DNA of 64,000 nt from Varroa destructor (taxonomy: Eukaryota; Arthropoda; Arachnida; Mesostigmata; Varroidae). The stretch's first letter is position 1. The number at the start of each line of letters is the position of its first letter. The position numbers and the translations under genes were made by a program. The stretch is taken from NCBI RefSeq assembly GCF_002443255.2, contig NW_019211455.1:47613489-47677488 (forward strand). Reading direction: 5' to 3'. Of the stretch, positions 27,346-40,600 are shown piece after piece. The notes below the pieces were generated by a model. The model was not told where the DNA came from, ran no database searches, and saw only the letters and a list, made by a program, of their open reading frames with translations.

Positions 27346-30300
27346 ATGGACCCTAAACAAGGACAGTCGCGCCAACACGAATGGGTAGGTCTGTTGCTAT
27401 TATCATTATTATGGTTATTATTGACTGTGCATTGTAATTATATAGGGGGGTGTCTGTCATGCTGATTTGTTTGTATATTTCGACTTAAGCTGAACACGGC
27501 TGTATATACGGAGTCACGAACTCTTAACACATTTACAGTAATTCGATTTTTAGTCATAATAAATTGTAATAGTATAATTTGGTCGTTTATAAATTATCAT
27601 AACCACGGCCACTAGACGCACCCCGCTATAGGTCGTTAGGGGGTAATTGAGATGTATGAGAAAGACAACATATGTAAAAGTACTAAGCAGTATTGTGTAA
27701 ACAATGTGTTATCTATAAACGCGAAATATTTTTCTCTTAAATTTTTCTCAAAATACCATACTTATTTTAAATCAACTATGTCACTGAAACATTTCATGCA
27801 CTTGTCCGGCCAATCACTATTTAAATGTGTCGAATTTTATGTCTACTACTACCGTAACGTATTCTTTCAAATGGCTGACGCCTCCCGACACAAAACACTG
27901 TGCTAAACCAACCACGTTATTTCCGTAGCGTTGACGTCCCGTAACGAGGAGAGCTGAGCCTAAGCACTCTAGATCTCACCAAAACTTTCTGAAATAACAA
28001 ACTTCTATTCATTGAGAGTCACTCATAATTTTTACGAATATTTGACAACATATAATTATGTGTGTAAATCTACAGTGTTTCCACTATGCTGAGTAATATG
28101 CAAGCAGGTATAATTGTCAAGTACTTGACAAAAGATGGTCAATCATTCTAAATGAAAAAAAAAAGCATATACATGTTATTCATCAATGACGATTAATTGC
28201 ACATTTAAGTTTAGAGAAGTTTATTCACATACCTAAACAGAAAGTTCCTTACCTTCAAGTGTCTCACAACAATGCTCAAACTGGTTTGAATCGAAATGCG
28301 TAAACGCTGATGTGTTTGCCAATTTACAAGTGGAATTAATTTATAATCAATAAAAATTTGGAATTTAGCTTCCAGAAAAGCAAAGCCTAATTCGTAGGTT
28401 CGTAAATGTATAATTTACCCGAGTGACCACCACTACTGTTAGATTAGAGAAGGAAAGAACGACAAATTAGCAGCACGATAAAACTGGATAAATTTCTCCA
28501 CATAAAATCAGTGTGATTAAGTTATGAGTACTCTGAATGATTTTTGAACTTTTCATGATTATTACTATTGTTATTTTGCTTTATTTTTTACTAAACTAAA
28601 CTAAAAATTTTAAAATCACTGATTTGATTCGTGTCAGGATCCTCATTAATTTATACTACAAGCTTATACGAGTCAAATTAACTATTTAATAAAATCAATT
28701 ATTTAATAGAATAGATTACTACTATTATTATCATTCGGTTTTTATTCCCCCAGGAACCTCAGCTGGAGCTTACCATCACGCCGGGATCAAATGGCGTTTC
28801 TTTTATGGCATGGAACGGCGCGAACCGAATTGGTACGCTAACTGCAAAACAAGCCAGTATCATTTCTTATCATGTGTTATAAAATCAACGAATGAATGAA
28901 TAGCTTTTTTTGTCAGATCTTCTTCTATGCCTAACTTGTTATCCGAAAGCCGTATTACGTTACTTACCCTTTGGATAGCTAACCCATTTTTCTCTTCCGT
29001 ACATCCAGCGGTATGTGGCCGTGAACGCGACGTTCATGTGCACGATTTCGACGTCACATTGAACAGACGAATTAGTTTCGTAAACGATATCTCCGAGGTA
29101 CGATTTGCTAAGCGGGACCTGCTAGTGATCTCGGCGTTATCGGGCGAAGTGTCGATCCTCAAATTAAAAAAGTAAGAAACAAACTGACCTATGTTTTTTC
29201 TGACCGTCGCGTATATTGTAAATGCACGAGCACGTACCTAAGATAGGGGAAATGAAGTTTAGTGTGAATTCGCTGTCGATTAATTACGTCAATTCTCTTT
29301 GTCATATGCCAAATTTGTAAATAATGTCTTGCTTCCTTAATAGCGCTTTCCCTGTAGTTAACGTTTTGGTTAGCAAGTTTACATCCTTACAGGTCTGACA
29401 GTCATATTCTGACTTCAGAGACATTAAGTGCTCCATACGCTGTAACCGGTTTTGCGGTAGTGGTGTCGAGAAGTGTTTCTATTTAATGCAAAATTTAAGC
29501 GTCATAGCAATTAAACTCAACGTATACGGTTAATATAAGGGGATTTCTGGAACGAGAAAGTTGGTTTTTGGATTTCAACATTAACGGTATCAAGCAAGTG
29601 GCGCAATTACTGATTACTAATAAAACATCACAAAAATATCCAGGGCTTATTATCATTTTCGATTGTATGTAGCGCCTTACGTTTGTTATTTTTCTTCTCC
29701 GTAAAAATTACATTAATAAATAATGAATAAAATAGTCATTGATTGGTGTTGTTATTTAGAGACTTTTCGCGCAACGTCAACCCTGTCCAGTTCCAGCGGC
29801 ATCTGCTGGCCCACAATGCGCCAGTTTTCGCCCTGGATGTTGATTCCTGTGGTGATACGTTTATCTCAGGCGGAGCTGACAAGGTCGTCAAACTGTGGAC
29901 CGTCTCTGGGCAAAAACTTCTTGGCCAGTTCCGTAAACACAACAACGCCGTGAGGTATGACGATTCCAGACGAGAATCATATATTTATATGATCGTTTAT
30001 TATAACTATAGGGACAATTTCAGTGACTTGCATCGATCCACCACAACTCAATTCCTAACTAGCGCCTCGCTTATTACGTTTAGGTGTGTAAGTACTTATT
30101 CGAACGGATTCAACTATAAATGTCGTATGACCGGTTCTTTTCGGTTGAGTTCTATGAAATTGTAAATACGAGGAAACACAAAACGCACTATGATATTGAA
30201 ATTGATCGCTGAGATATTACCATAGTAACAACGTGGTACAGTCGTACCATTTTAAAAAAACTTTTTAATGCGCTTACAGACACCTCACGTATACTTCGGA

Positions 30301-33024
30301 TGGCCTGTGCTTCGCTTCTGCTGGAGACGATCGCGAGATAATTGAATGGGACATCCGCTCGCAGAATCCAATTAGCGCGATTGCAAATCACTGCGGCGGG
30401 TTAGTATCAAATCTTGTTTATTATACGAAATACAAGCATGTGTCTGGCTGAGAAAAAAGTTAACTTCTGCATTAACATGCGACCGTCGCAAAATGGCTTG
30501 CAGGGGTGCGTCTTCGCTGGGTTTCCTGCCGGAAGGTCATCTAGTAGTGGGGCATCGGGATAACAATTTGCGGGTATTCGATGCAAGGACTAAGAAAGTC
30601 CTTGCCACGTACCGTGTCTACGACAACCCGATCCGTAGTTTGTCGTTGCATACGTCTGGCCAGTTCGTAGCGACTTCTTGCCCTGAAGATCAGTGCGTGT
30701 CCATTATTGATCTTCTGAATGGCGTACCGTTAACCACGTTTACAATCAAGATGCCAGTCAAACAAGCGTTGTTTCTCTCGGTGAGACAACTACGATTACC
30801 TTGAAGTGAGGGAAATAACACGACAGAAAAAGCCAAAAATTCTTTGTTGGTTCTGAAAAAGAACGATATATGCATCATGGAATCGTACTACTGATAGATA
30901 TTCATTCTAACTAGAGATGTGTGTTCGGAAGTTTGAGTAGGTATCAGTGAGCTATAGGATTTCTTTACAATATCCTTTCTTGCACGTTGATTTTATTGTC
31001 CATTTGCATTTCTCTGATTTCCAAGAAAAATCAGTGAGGTTCTTTTGCATTCAATTATTTGCCATAACAGATTGAGCATCAAGTGTTGCATATCAGACAA
31101 TGGTTACGATAAGGGGAATGAATAATGCCCGGATACATTGCGGGCGTTCCCGGTAGTGATAGGGATATTAGAAATATAGATGAGCTCGTTTTCTCATATG
31201 TGGTAGCAATTCACAAAATAGAGTTATAATTGTAAATCATTATTGGTAAACTGGTACCACTACGCGTACTACCCGTGCTGTGCCGCTACGTATTAATGAA
31301 TTCGAATTCGCCAAACAAATGATTAGTAGCTATTACTGTAGCATCGATTCTAATTAATGATTCTGTATATTTCGGATAAGAAGTATAGAAGTGCATATGC
31401 AAAAGAAGCATAGGGCTATACACCCGCTATAAACTTAAAATGATTGCTTGAAGAACAACGGTTTGCGCTATTTTTTTTTCAATTTAAATGAGTTTTAACT
31501 GCTAGTTGAAAAAACAATGTGTTATTTTTTGCACGGTTGAAACTTTAGTAAACCTTCAGCAGTGTTCTGAAGAACACTCATATTGGCCCACAATGCGTAC
31601 TGCTAAGTACAGCCAATAGTCAGCGCCGGGTCTTTTTACTTTTTAAACATGAATCTTCTACTAAATTTCAGCCATGCGACCCTCCTGTAAATGATTTCGA
31701 TACGTCGGACCTACTTTGTGTACCCGGGCGGGGGCGCAAGCTCAACATCTTCAATTGCGATCTGACGCGCCTACTTGAAGATGAAGAGCGGATGTCGCAA
31801 TCACACCAAATGTCGTCTTATCCTGAGTGTGCTAATGGTAACTCGAATAAAGATCCTAATATTTTACAAAATGCACCGACCAGTGTAACCTTGTCTAACA
31901 ACTTGATTGACCGAATCGCAGCGGGTGTTCCAGTCGCCGACGAAAAGGAGAAAACGGCTGACGAACGAGACGTTGTGGACACCAACAATAAGCATCCAGT
32001 CTCGAAAGCGTCTGGGGACCTTGCCGAAAGAGTTCCATTAGAGTCAAATAACCGAGTAGAAAGCGGTGCTGAAATGATGGCTCGCCGTACGCGTCGGATG
32101 ACGCTCGCGCGGAGAACAATCAAGCCCAGACGGATATCTCTCGACGACCTTCATGAAGAGCAAGAAAGGCAGGAGTCCACAACCAGATCGAAGGAACTTC
32201 AGGAAGAAGTGGTAAATGAAGCGGCGGTAAGTAGTTAAACATGCTAGTGTAAAAGACAGTCTTTAGTGGCTGCCAGCTCGACCCTGATTTCTTGTGAAAG
32301 ATGTGGGATTGTAAATAGTAATACTAATAATAATAATATTTCAAAGCCTAAGTTTTGTTTAGCTAGATATTCCACCAAGTCGCACAATGCCTTCATAATA
32401 TCATAGACCATTATTACCTATCCTGATACATTCCTTTCAGGCTATCCGTCAGGCTGAATCCGCTTTACTGAATAAGCTTATTGGCCAGATTGCTGACATG
32501 AGTGACAGGATGGACCGTCTTGAGATTATGGTATGTGATTGTATGATTGGAACGTTTGTAGATCTACGGCACGTAAACATGTATATAATAAGTAACATAT
32601 ATGTAATCGAGCCATACTTGCTCGAGCTTAAGTGCTGCTTCAATGAGTTTCGGTGCTTTACGATTGTATTAAGCCAATGCCTAGCCGGCGCTAAATTTTA
32701 TCCAAAAATAATTCTTTTTTCTTTATCGTTTGAGATAATTAATCATTGCAGTGCTTTTGACGAAGTGTGCTCGTTTTGGATACAAAAGAACGACACTGCC
32801 CGTATTTGTTGCACAGCAAAGAAATAAGACCTCGATACAAAGTTGGTTAAATGTTGCTTATAGTTGGTTAAGGTGCAAAGTGATAGGATGTGTGCTAATA
32901 GTAATAAGGGCAATAATGTGAATTGTTTCAGATCACAAACAGATTCAATGAACTGGCCCACGGAATCGCCTCTCTAGAGGGCCGGTGCCTGAAAGCTAAT
33001 GCGAATGAAAGTAGTATTGAATAG
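27346..33024 (+). CDS. POC1: POC1-like centriolar WD40 protein
   Basis: Nine coding exons: 27346-27384, 28754-28832, 29009-29171, 29760-29954, 30280-30399, 30504-30780, 31672-32226, 32441-32530, 32932-33024; 1611 bases, 536 residues, every junction in phase. POC1 is a centriole and basal-body protein needed for centriole stability and ciliogenesis. Residues about 14-325 are WD40 repeats. The clearest are HLLAHNAPVFALDVDSCGDT through VVKLW, then LCFASAGDDREIIEWDIRSQ, then DNNLRVFDARTKKVLATYRV, which follow the order and spacing of POC1. A Ser/Arg-rich linker (about 330-475, with a basic patch RRTRRMTLARRTIKPRR) leads to a short C-terminal coiled coil (LLNKLIGQIADMSDRMDRLE), matching the POC1 motif at the end of POC1A/B. 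Human POC1B is a little shorter. The start codon sits directly after a TTTCAG acceptor. The first two and last WD repeats are very divergent. Another WD40 family is possible, but repeat order plus the terminal coiled coil favour POC1. Confidence 0.8.
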
Positions 33025-34689
33025 CTATTGGAGGATTTCAAACCCGGAAACTTTGAGCTTGCTATACGTGTATAAGAATGTACGCAAAAGAACATTGGTA
33101 GACTTTTAAAGTGGGATCATTTTGTCGTCAGGGGTAACTCATCAGTAATTGTTTTAAAAGAAAATTTATGATCTTTTGAGAATTTTAGTACTTTTTTTTT
33201 GGAAACTGTAGAAAGAAAACTGTATTGTTAGTTTAGATAAAGAAAAAAAAAGGTGTGCACGTTGAACCAAGTTCTGAAGACGTAAAAAAGATGTTCTAAA
33301 TGTACAGGAGTGTCGTTAAGTTCGATGCTTATAGCAAAATATACGAGTGCGCCATTTAGAAACCATTTACATTAAAGTTTGGGGTGCTTGAGGGAAGTCT
33401 TACTCTGAGTGCTAAAACATACAGAAATGAAAAAAGCAGGTAAGTAAAACTAGCAGAATCCAGCGTCATGCAATATGATGGAAAAAATTGTAAAAAAAAT
33501 TACAAATATAATCTCGTACGTTAAAAAGCGGACCTGTATATTTCCCGAAAAGTGAGGTGTGTAGTCTACTAACTTTATTTCCCATATATAAATAGACGTA
33601 AATTATTAGTAACCAAGAATATTCTTCTTTGATAGTATTAAATCATAATATTGAATTAATAAATAATGGGTTTAATGGCTAACATGTATGCTCACATATA
33701 ACTCCGATGGCTAATGGAAAATTATTCTAATACAACTGATAATTAAGGCATTATGTAAACATAAGTATACGTCCTTTAGCTTCCCTAATTCAACTAATAC
33801 CTTGCCCTAACTAAGCCATATGTGCTGAAAAGTCTTCGAAGTAGCCTTATTGAGATAGCTTAACTAATTTTGGAAAAAACATTTTTCAATCCATTTTGTC
33901 AAGTAAACATGTATATACAAACTAAAATGAAGTGCCACAGGCTGTATGAATGTAAGTGGTAGTCAACATTCGCAGGCAAATACATATCTAGTTTAGTGAA
34001 CAATAACCAAGAAATTACATGAGACGATTGCTCGACGTTTACTTGAAGCAATTATAATAATGCTTGAAGCCTTTCACAGCATTAACTTCCGTTTCTCAAA
34101 GCATTCATCATTACGGGATTGCAAAGCATATATCAGCGTGCGTATGTTATCTCTTATACCACGCTGGTTTGTGCATAAAGAATCTTCCACAAAGCATGTC
34201 AAAGTGTGGATGTAGGCAGTACTTGATTTTGCATTGCACCGAAGTCACTTACGTTCATCCATCAGCCGCACTGAGTGCACGTCACTGAGGATCACGTCTC
34301 GTATATGCTTCTCTCTCTCCCATTCTCTCTCTCTTTCGCTCGCTTTCGAATTCGGAGTTCGCTCAAGAATATGTCGCGCGATTTCGGGCGCCCGTGTCGA
34401 TATTGACAACGCCAACTTATTCAAGTTGGATAGATGGTGCGATCGGAGGCCAAGTTACATCATCTTGTATCAAAAATAAAGTCTCACCTTCTTTATAATT
34501 CACTTGAGTATCTATTTGATCTACTCCATACGTGTACTTAACCATAAAGTGCTTTGAGCAATTGTTCTTTCAATTGTACTTATAAAAAATTGTCTCCGTT
34601 TACTAGATTAATAATATCCATCTGTCAGTTGGATGCCATGTGCATTGAAAGTCCCTGAACTCTCCATATTGCTGCGCACTTCAACAAAA
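33025..34689. other. POC1 3' UTR and Argonaute upstream region
   Basis: The left part is the POC1 3' flank, with an ATTAAA near 33371 as a possible poly(A) signal. The right part has a CT-rich tract (about 34311-34350, mostly CTCTCT), of the kind often seen near arthropod promoters or 5' UTRs. No further coding exon is supported. Confidence 0.4.
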
Positions 34690-37629
34690 ATGGCGTCTCG
34701 CAAAAATGTTGGCTGGCCTAACGGTAAGTTCGCATAGTTCGAGTCACTTGTCATAGAAAAAAAAACTATTAAATACCTGCAGTATTATAAAATTTGAAGC
34801 TACACACATTGAAGTGTCGCTTAAATCTGACGTGAAGCCTTCACGTGCGCTTATGGCAGAGTAGCTATTGCATTTTGAAGAGCATAATTGAAAGCGACTT
34901 TCCTCTGAAGGATTTCGTAACGATAAATGGTTTCAAGCATTATTCTATTATCGATGTAGTAGTAGTTGCAACTAGACATTTTTTCATTTGTAGGGTAGAG
35001 TCTGACATCGTTCTCGTTGAAGCGATTTTCATATGTAACGAAGGTATTGTATTTTTATTATCTCAAATACAAATACAAAGGCTTCAACTTAAGCACGAAG
35101 CATTCAACCTAGTCTACCATAGAACTCCGCAAGAGTTCTATGGTAGACTAGGTCTTTACTGGTACCACTCAAAGTGTGTGTAACGTCGGATTTCAAAATG
35201 ATTTATACCCGAGGGCATATTAAGTTGGATATGAACGATAGAGCAGATGGCTATTTTTAGACATGAAATGTAAGTCTATGAGACGAAACAGTTTTGTGTT
35301 GTTCTACTACGTGTTCTATTTATTAACACCATATGAAGACGTACATATAGCGCGAGGTGCATTCCTTGCAGGTTTACTCTTCTTCAAATGTACTAAGCAA
35401 AATATCTTGACTGGAACAGCCACTATTACGGGTCCATAAAATACTTCTGCATGTATGGCTTTGTTTTTCTTCCCTACAAATTTGGCTTCAGTCAAAGTTT
35501 CGCGAAATTATTCCGGGAAAAGGCCTGTTTTAGCAACGTCAAAATCAAAGTTTGGAGTGGAAACAGTGAAGTTGAAGACCTGCCGCGGCACAAATGCGCT
35601 CCCCGTCAGTTCACACGAGCAGCGTGCGGTTGAGGTCTTCGGCAATGTTCCTACCGTTCCAAAGCGTCCTATTACTCCGACGCAAGCAGGTTCGTCACTA
35701 CCGCTTGTGACGAATATGTTTCCGGTCAAACTGCCATCTGCGAAGATCTTTCAATACAAGGTAGAGATTTCCCAAATCAAGGACACTGGGGATCAGGATA
35801 AGGTCAGTGACGCGGGTACTGATCCATCAGAGTCAATAAGACAGCAGTCAAGCAGTAGGAAACCTAGCTTTTCGGCCGATATCAATCATAAGGTCGTATT
35901 GATATGCAAAAAACGTATCGTTGGCGAATATCAACTGGCGTATGATGGACATCGAAAGCTCTATACGCGAAGGCAGCTGCCGTTTCAGGTATGGGTACAT
36001 ACACAAGAAGCCTCTAACCGAAAGAAATTAGATATGCTCATTTGCATAATAGTATAATAGTAATAAGCTTCATTGGAATATTTCTTTAACTTACAGTACA
36101 TATGACATTACTATCATATATGGCAATACGAGGTCAATCTGAACACACAGAGTCCTTATGAAATACATACGCATAGAACCTATATCAAGGTTCAGTGTTA
36201 TGAATCAGGCTTTCCGTAACTTTAAAACAGCACCGCATTCAACAATGGTGCACCCATCTCATCAACCAATAAGATGTATAGACGGTAACTGTCCACATAA
36301 ACATTAACTCTTACTATAACGCTTTGAACTGTTTTGGCAGATCATAACTAAATTTTAGCTTGAACTGCCATTTGGCCACTGAATTATACTTAATTTTTAA
36401 ATGTCGGATAAAAGGCAAAAACGTAACTTGGGGTAGTGGATATATTAGAGAACTAAAACAATGAAAAATCACTTTCGTCCATTTGAAGTTTTAGCTGATT
36501 ACCGTTTATACAGCGATAAACGGTATGGGAAGTATGCTTCTTGCAAGTTTGCAAACTTGCAAGAAGCATACTTCCCAACACATCGGCTTAATGATGTTCA
36601 ATAATTCAACGACTTTTTCACTAATTCTACATCACTTGCATATTACTTTTTTTTTAATTTCAAGATTTACACCTGGTAGTGTCGTTAAACATTGCTCCAT
36701 ACTTGAGCTCTTAACACGATGCAAAGTGTCTATGCACGGAGATTAACATATATCATCACGTGTCCCCAGATTTAATAAGCAAACACATTACCATTGTACC
36801 GTGACCGGGACTGCCGCGTATAGCTGCATATGGTAATATTAATTATGTTTCTTTGCCTGTATCCTTTTATGTTTACAGAAGCAGGAATTCAACTCAATTA
36901 ACGTCATTCACAACAGAGAAAAACTCTCGTTCTGTGTTCAAATCGAATATGTGACTGATATTGATTTTGAGCCCATCCAGAAATTCTACACGAATATCAA
37001 AGAAGGAATAATTCCAACAACAGCAGATCACGGAATTAGCGTACAAGTGGCAGATACTATCCTCCGAACAGGGCTTACTTTATCGCTTACTTCAGTCGGC
37101 CGTGCGTTCTATAGGCCACCTCAAGCGGTTTGCGCTTTTGTATCATATTTTTTGTACTTCATATAGCATTTTTTCTTGCACGTTAGCTTGTTGAAAAGGT
37201 ATTCACTTTTTTTCTAAATAGATAGTCTTTTTTTTTTTATTATTATTATTTTACATATCTCAGTAACGGGTCGCGCGGGCTGGCGGTGGTGTCATTTGGA
37301 AGCTGAAATTTGCCGGTAATAGATGTGCTAAAATTGGTGCAACGCCTATCATCAGGCTTAAGGTAGAGCGCTTTGAAGGCAAGGGTACCATTATCTCCAC
37401 GACCCAATGTAACTCCGCGCAAGATTTTAAATGGCATTCTCAATAGAGGTCGTCGGCTTTTATGACATGGACCAGCTACAATTTCATCTGTCGCACTATT
37501 CGCTTCGTCTTCGCTAGAAGTCAACATTGGCTAGTCGGATCTTCTTTGGTTTTTAAAGTGCAAATGCCTGTAGTTTTTGTTCTGACGTCCCCTAGTTCGA
37601 ATATTGACCAACCTTTGAAAGAAAACGTA

Positions 37630-37668
<39 letters not shown>

Positions 37669-40600
37669 GATATTCCTAACGCTAAATTCCTTAAAATGCC
37701 TTTGCCTTTTCATAAAATCAGGCTGAGGCTCTACTATAACATTACACGTGCTGATTATGACCGCGGCGTTACCTTTTTCTTATTAAGTAATAGCCCTTGT
37801 TAAGGACACGTCTTTTCCCTGCGATCTTAGTTCGCCTCCGACAAAACGTCTTTGGACGCTCTCTTATACTCTTAAATATACTCTTAAATCAGAGATGAAT
37901 GTGTCGCTTGAATTTGCACGGCAATGGGTGATCATTTATGATCTTTTTAATGATCCACGTTTGTCTTGGCGAAAAGACGAGAGTCTCTGCTACATAGAGG
38001 TACATAGAGGAATAACAATCTGGTGCGATCTAAAGTTTTCCGGTGAAATTGAACAAATCAAAGTATTGAACGTTTTGCGATTTTTTTTTATATGCAACAA
38101 TACGCGTGCATTAGGTTTTTTGTGAAAATAAAATGCACCACACAGACGGTATGTTGTTGCGTGAAATTTCCAAAAATTGGTTATATTTTTATTTGTTATA
38201 ATTTTGGTAAATATCTTTGTGATAAAAACAAATGCTGCCCAGGCCTATAAAAAGTATAAGTGCTGTCCATAGCTAAGATGCCTTATTGGAAGAAGCGGCC
38301 CATGATGATTCTCAGTTTCGTTTTGAAAATTCTGATGTAGTTGCTAGCCAAATACGGAAAAAGTCGATTAAATTATTGCTAAGGTTCAGCAATGCAAGAG
38401 ACATATTACTCGCCAAGGTATCGCCAGAGAATAAGACTTCTCCAAATGGTCTTAAACCACTTAAAGCACGATGTTACGAATACGAAAATACACGAATCGA
38501 TTGAAAAAAAATTGCCCGATTGTATCGCCATTTGCGAAACCCCAAAGGAACGCAATGAAATCGAGTCATTTCTGAAACGGTTAGTCACGAATGATAAAAA
38601 GTAGAGGTAATGGGAAGATGAAAGAGTAAAATTTTAAAAAACGTGATCTACGATATGTGGCTTAGATTGATACCAAGGAATGCGACTCTATGTGTTTAAC
38701 GGGATTGGAAAAGAATCGTGCATTAAGAGTTGCTGCCGGCAAACAAAACGACGATAGATTCTAACCTCTACTATCAATAACTATCAAATTTGCAAGAAGC
38801 CATTGAAGAAAGGACTGATGAATCAAAAAGACCACATGCATCTTCAGTTTCCCGGCAATAATTAAGAGAACTTATGTATACTTAATTTATCCGGTGTATA
38901 GCCAAGGTTATACCAGGCTAGACCATTAGGCTTTCATCTGTTTCGACCTCTACAGGACTTCTTCAATGATAATAATCTAGTTTAAATGAAGACATGCAAA
39001 AATCACTTATCACATTTTTTTGCTCAGAAACCACAAAGTTCTACAGTCATGAGATGATGGTATTGCCAGAAAAACGAGAGAAGGGTTCATCGAGCTTCCT
39101 TAGATGCAGCATTCGAAATCACAGGAAGTTAAGTCTCAATTTTTCCGCACATTTTCATACAAGTGTGCAAAAATAAACCCTTTGGTTGCGGCTCGATTAA
39201 TGAAGACCCCTTTAGTTTAAAAAAGTAATTAACAAGGGTCACAGTATTTTTTTAAAAAAGTAATTAACAAGGGTCACAGTATTTTTTTAAAAAAGTAATT
39301 AACAAGGGTCACAGTATTTTTTTAAAAAAGTAATTAACAAGGGTCACAGTATTTTTATATTAACATATCATTTCTGTATGTTATGTGTAAGCTGTACATC
39401 TCGATCATTTCAACGTGTTGGATTATTTCAGGCTAGCAGCGACTGCTATCTGAGCGGTGGTCTAGAGGTATGGCCTGGATTATGTACGTCAACACGACGT
39501 GGAACTTGGCGTCCATTGGTAAATATTGATATTAAATGCTCAGCATTCTATGTATCGGGACCTCTGCTGCAGCTTGCCAAGGAAGTTCTAGACCCAAAAA
39601 AAACGCTACCTTTCGATCCGTTAAAAATGCCACTAGCACCTAGAGACCGTGAAAGCCTTGCTAGTGCCCTGAAAGGTGTCATTGTGTATTCTGTGCACTT
39701 GAATCAAAAGCGGAAAATACGAGTTGCTGGTCTGACGAACTATGGCGCTGATACTGAAACCTTTGACTGGCAGGGGAAATCAGTCTCAATTGTTGAGTAT
39801 TTTGAGCGGAGACATAATATCACGTTGGAACGGCCTGATCTACCCTGTGCTATACTTGGCAATACTAACGGCGCAATGGTTCCTATGGAGCTGTTAATTA
39901 TTGCACCAGGCCAACGCTGTATCAAAAAACTTTCGGAGCTGCAGACCTCTCTGATGATTAAACGAGCAACGGCCTCACCGAATACACGGTTTCAACATAT
40001 CAAGGAAGCTGCTACATTGCTGAAAACCAACTCGGCAAAGTATTGCACAGAGTTTGACATGAGCTTTGAAAACGAGAATATTGTGGTGCAGGGGAGGCGA
40101 CTCACGGAACCAATTATAAGCTACAGGAATGACGAGACCATGCAAACAAAAGATGGCGTATGGAGGCTCGGTTCGCTGTTGAAACCGGTCAAACTTGACC
40201 GCTGGGCTGTCGCAATATTAGGGAGGGTGCAGAATGATACAGTAACTAACATGGTAAATGGATTCACGGCAGCAAGTACGAAAATGGGTATGAAAATTGC
40301 CCATCCTTATATTCAAACATATGATCAAAGTGTATCGCCCCGGCAGGTCCTCGTCGACATCAAGCAACATGTAAAAAACGTACAAATGACGCTTGTCGTA
40401 ATGTCACCACACACTGACTATAGTCAACTGAAATTTGAAGCTGAAACTACTGATCTCTGCACACGGACGCAATGCGTTAAAGACTCGAATATCGTCAAGA
40501 AATTCAGCATGACATTCGCTCAGAGTTTGTTGCAAAAGATGAATGCAAAGCTCGGCGGGCAGAACAGCTCAGTCAAGAACGAGTTTCGGCCTCCCGCATT

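Noticed and set aside
34845..35183. 112-codon plus-strand ORF in Argonaute intron 1
   Set aside because: It runs through the perfect inverted repeat, has no recognisable domain, and the in-phase splice from exon 1 to 35492 skips it.
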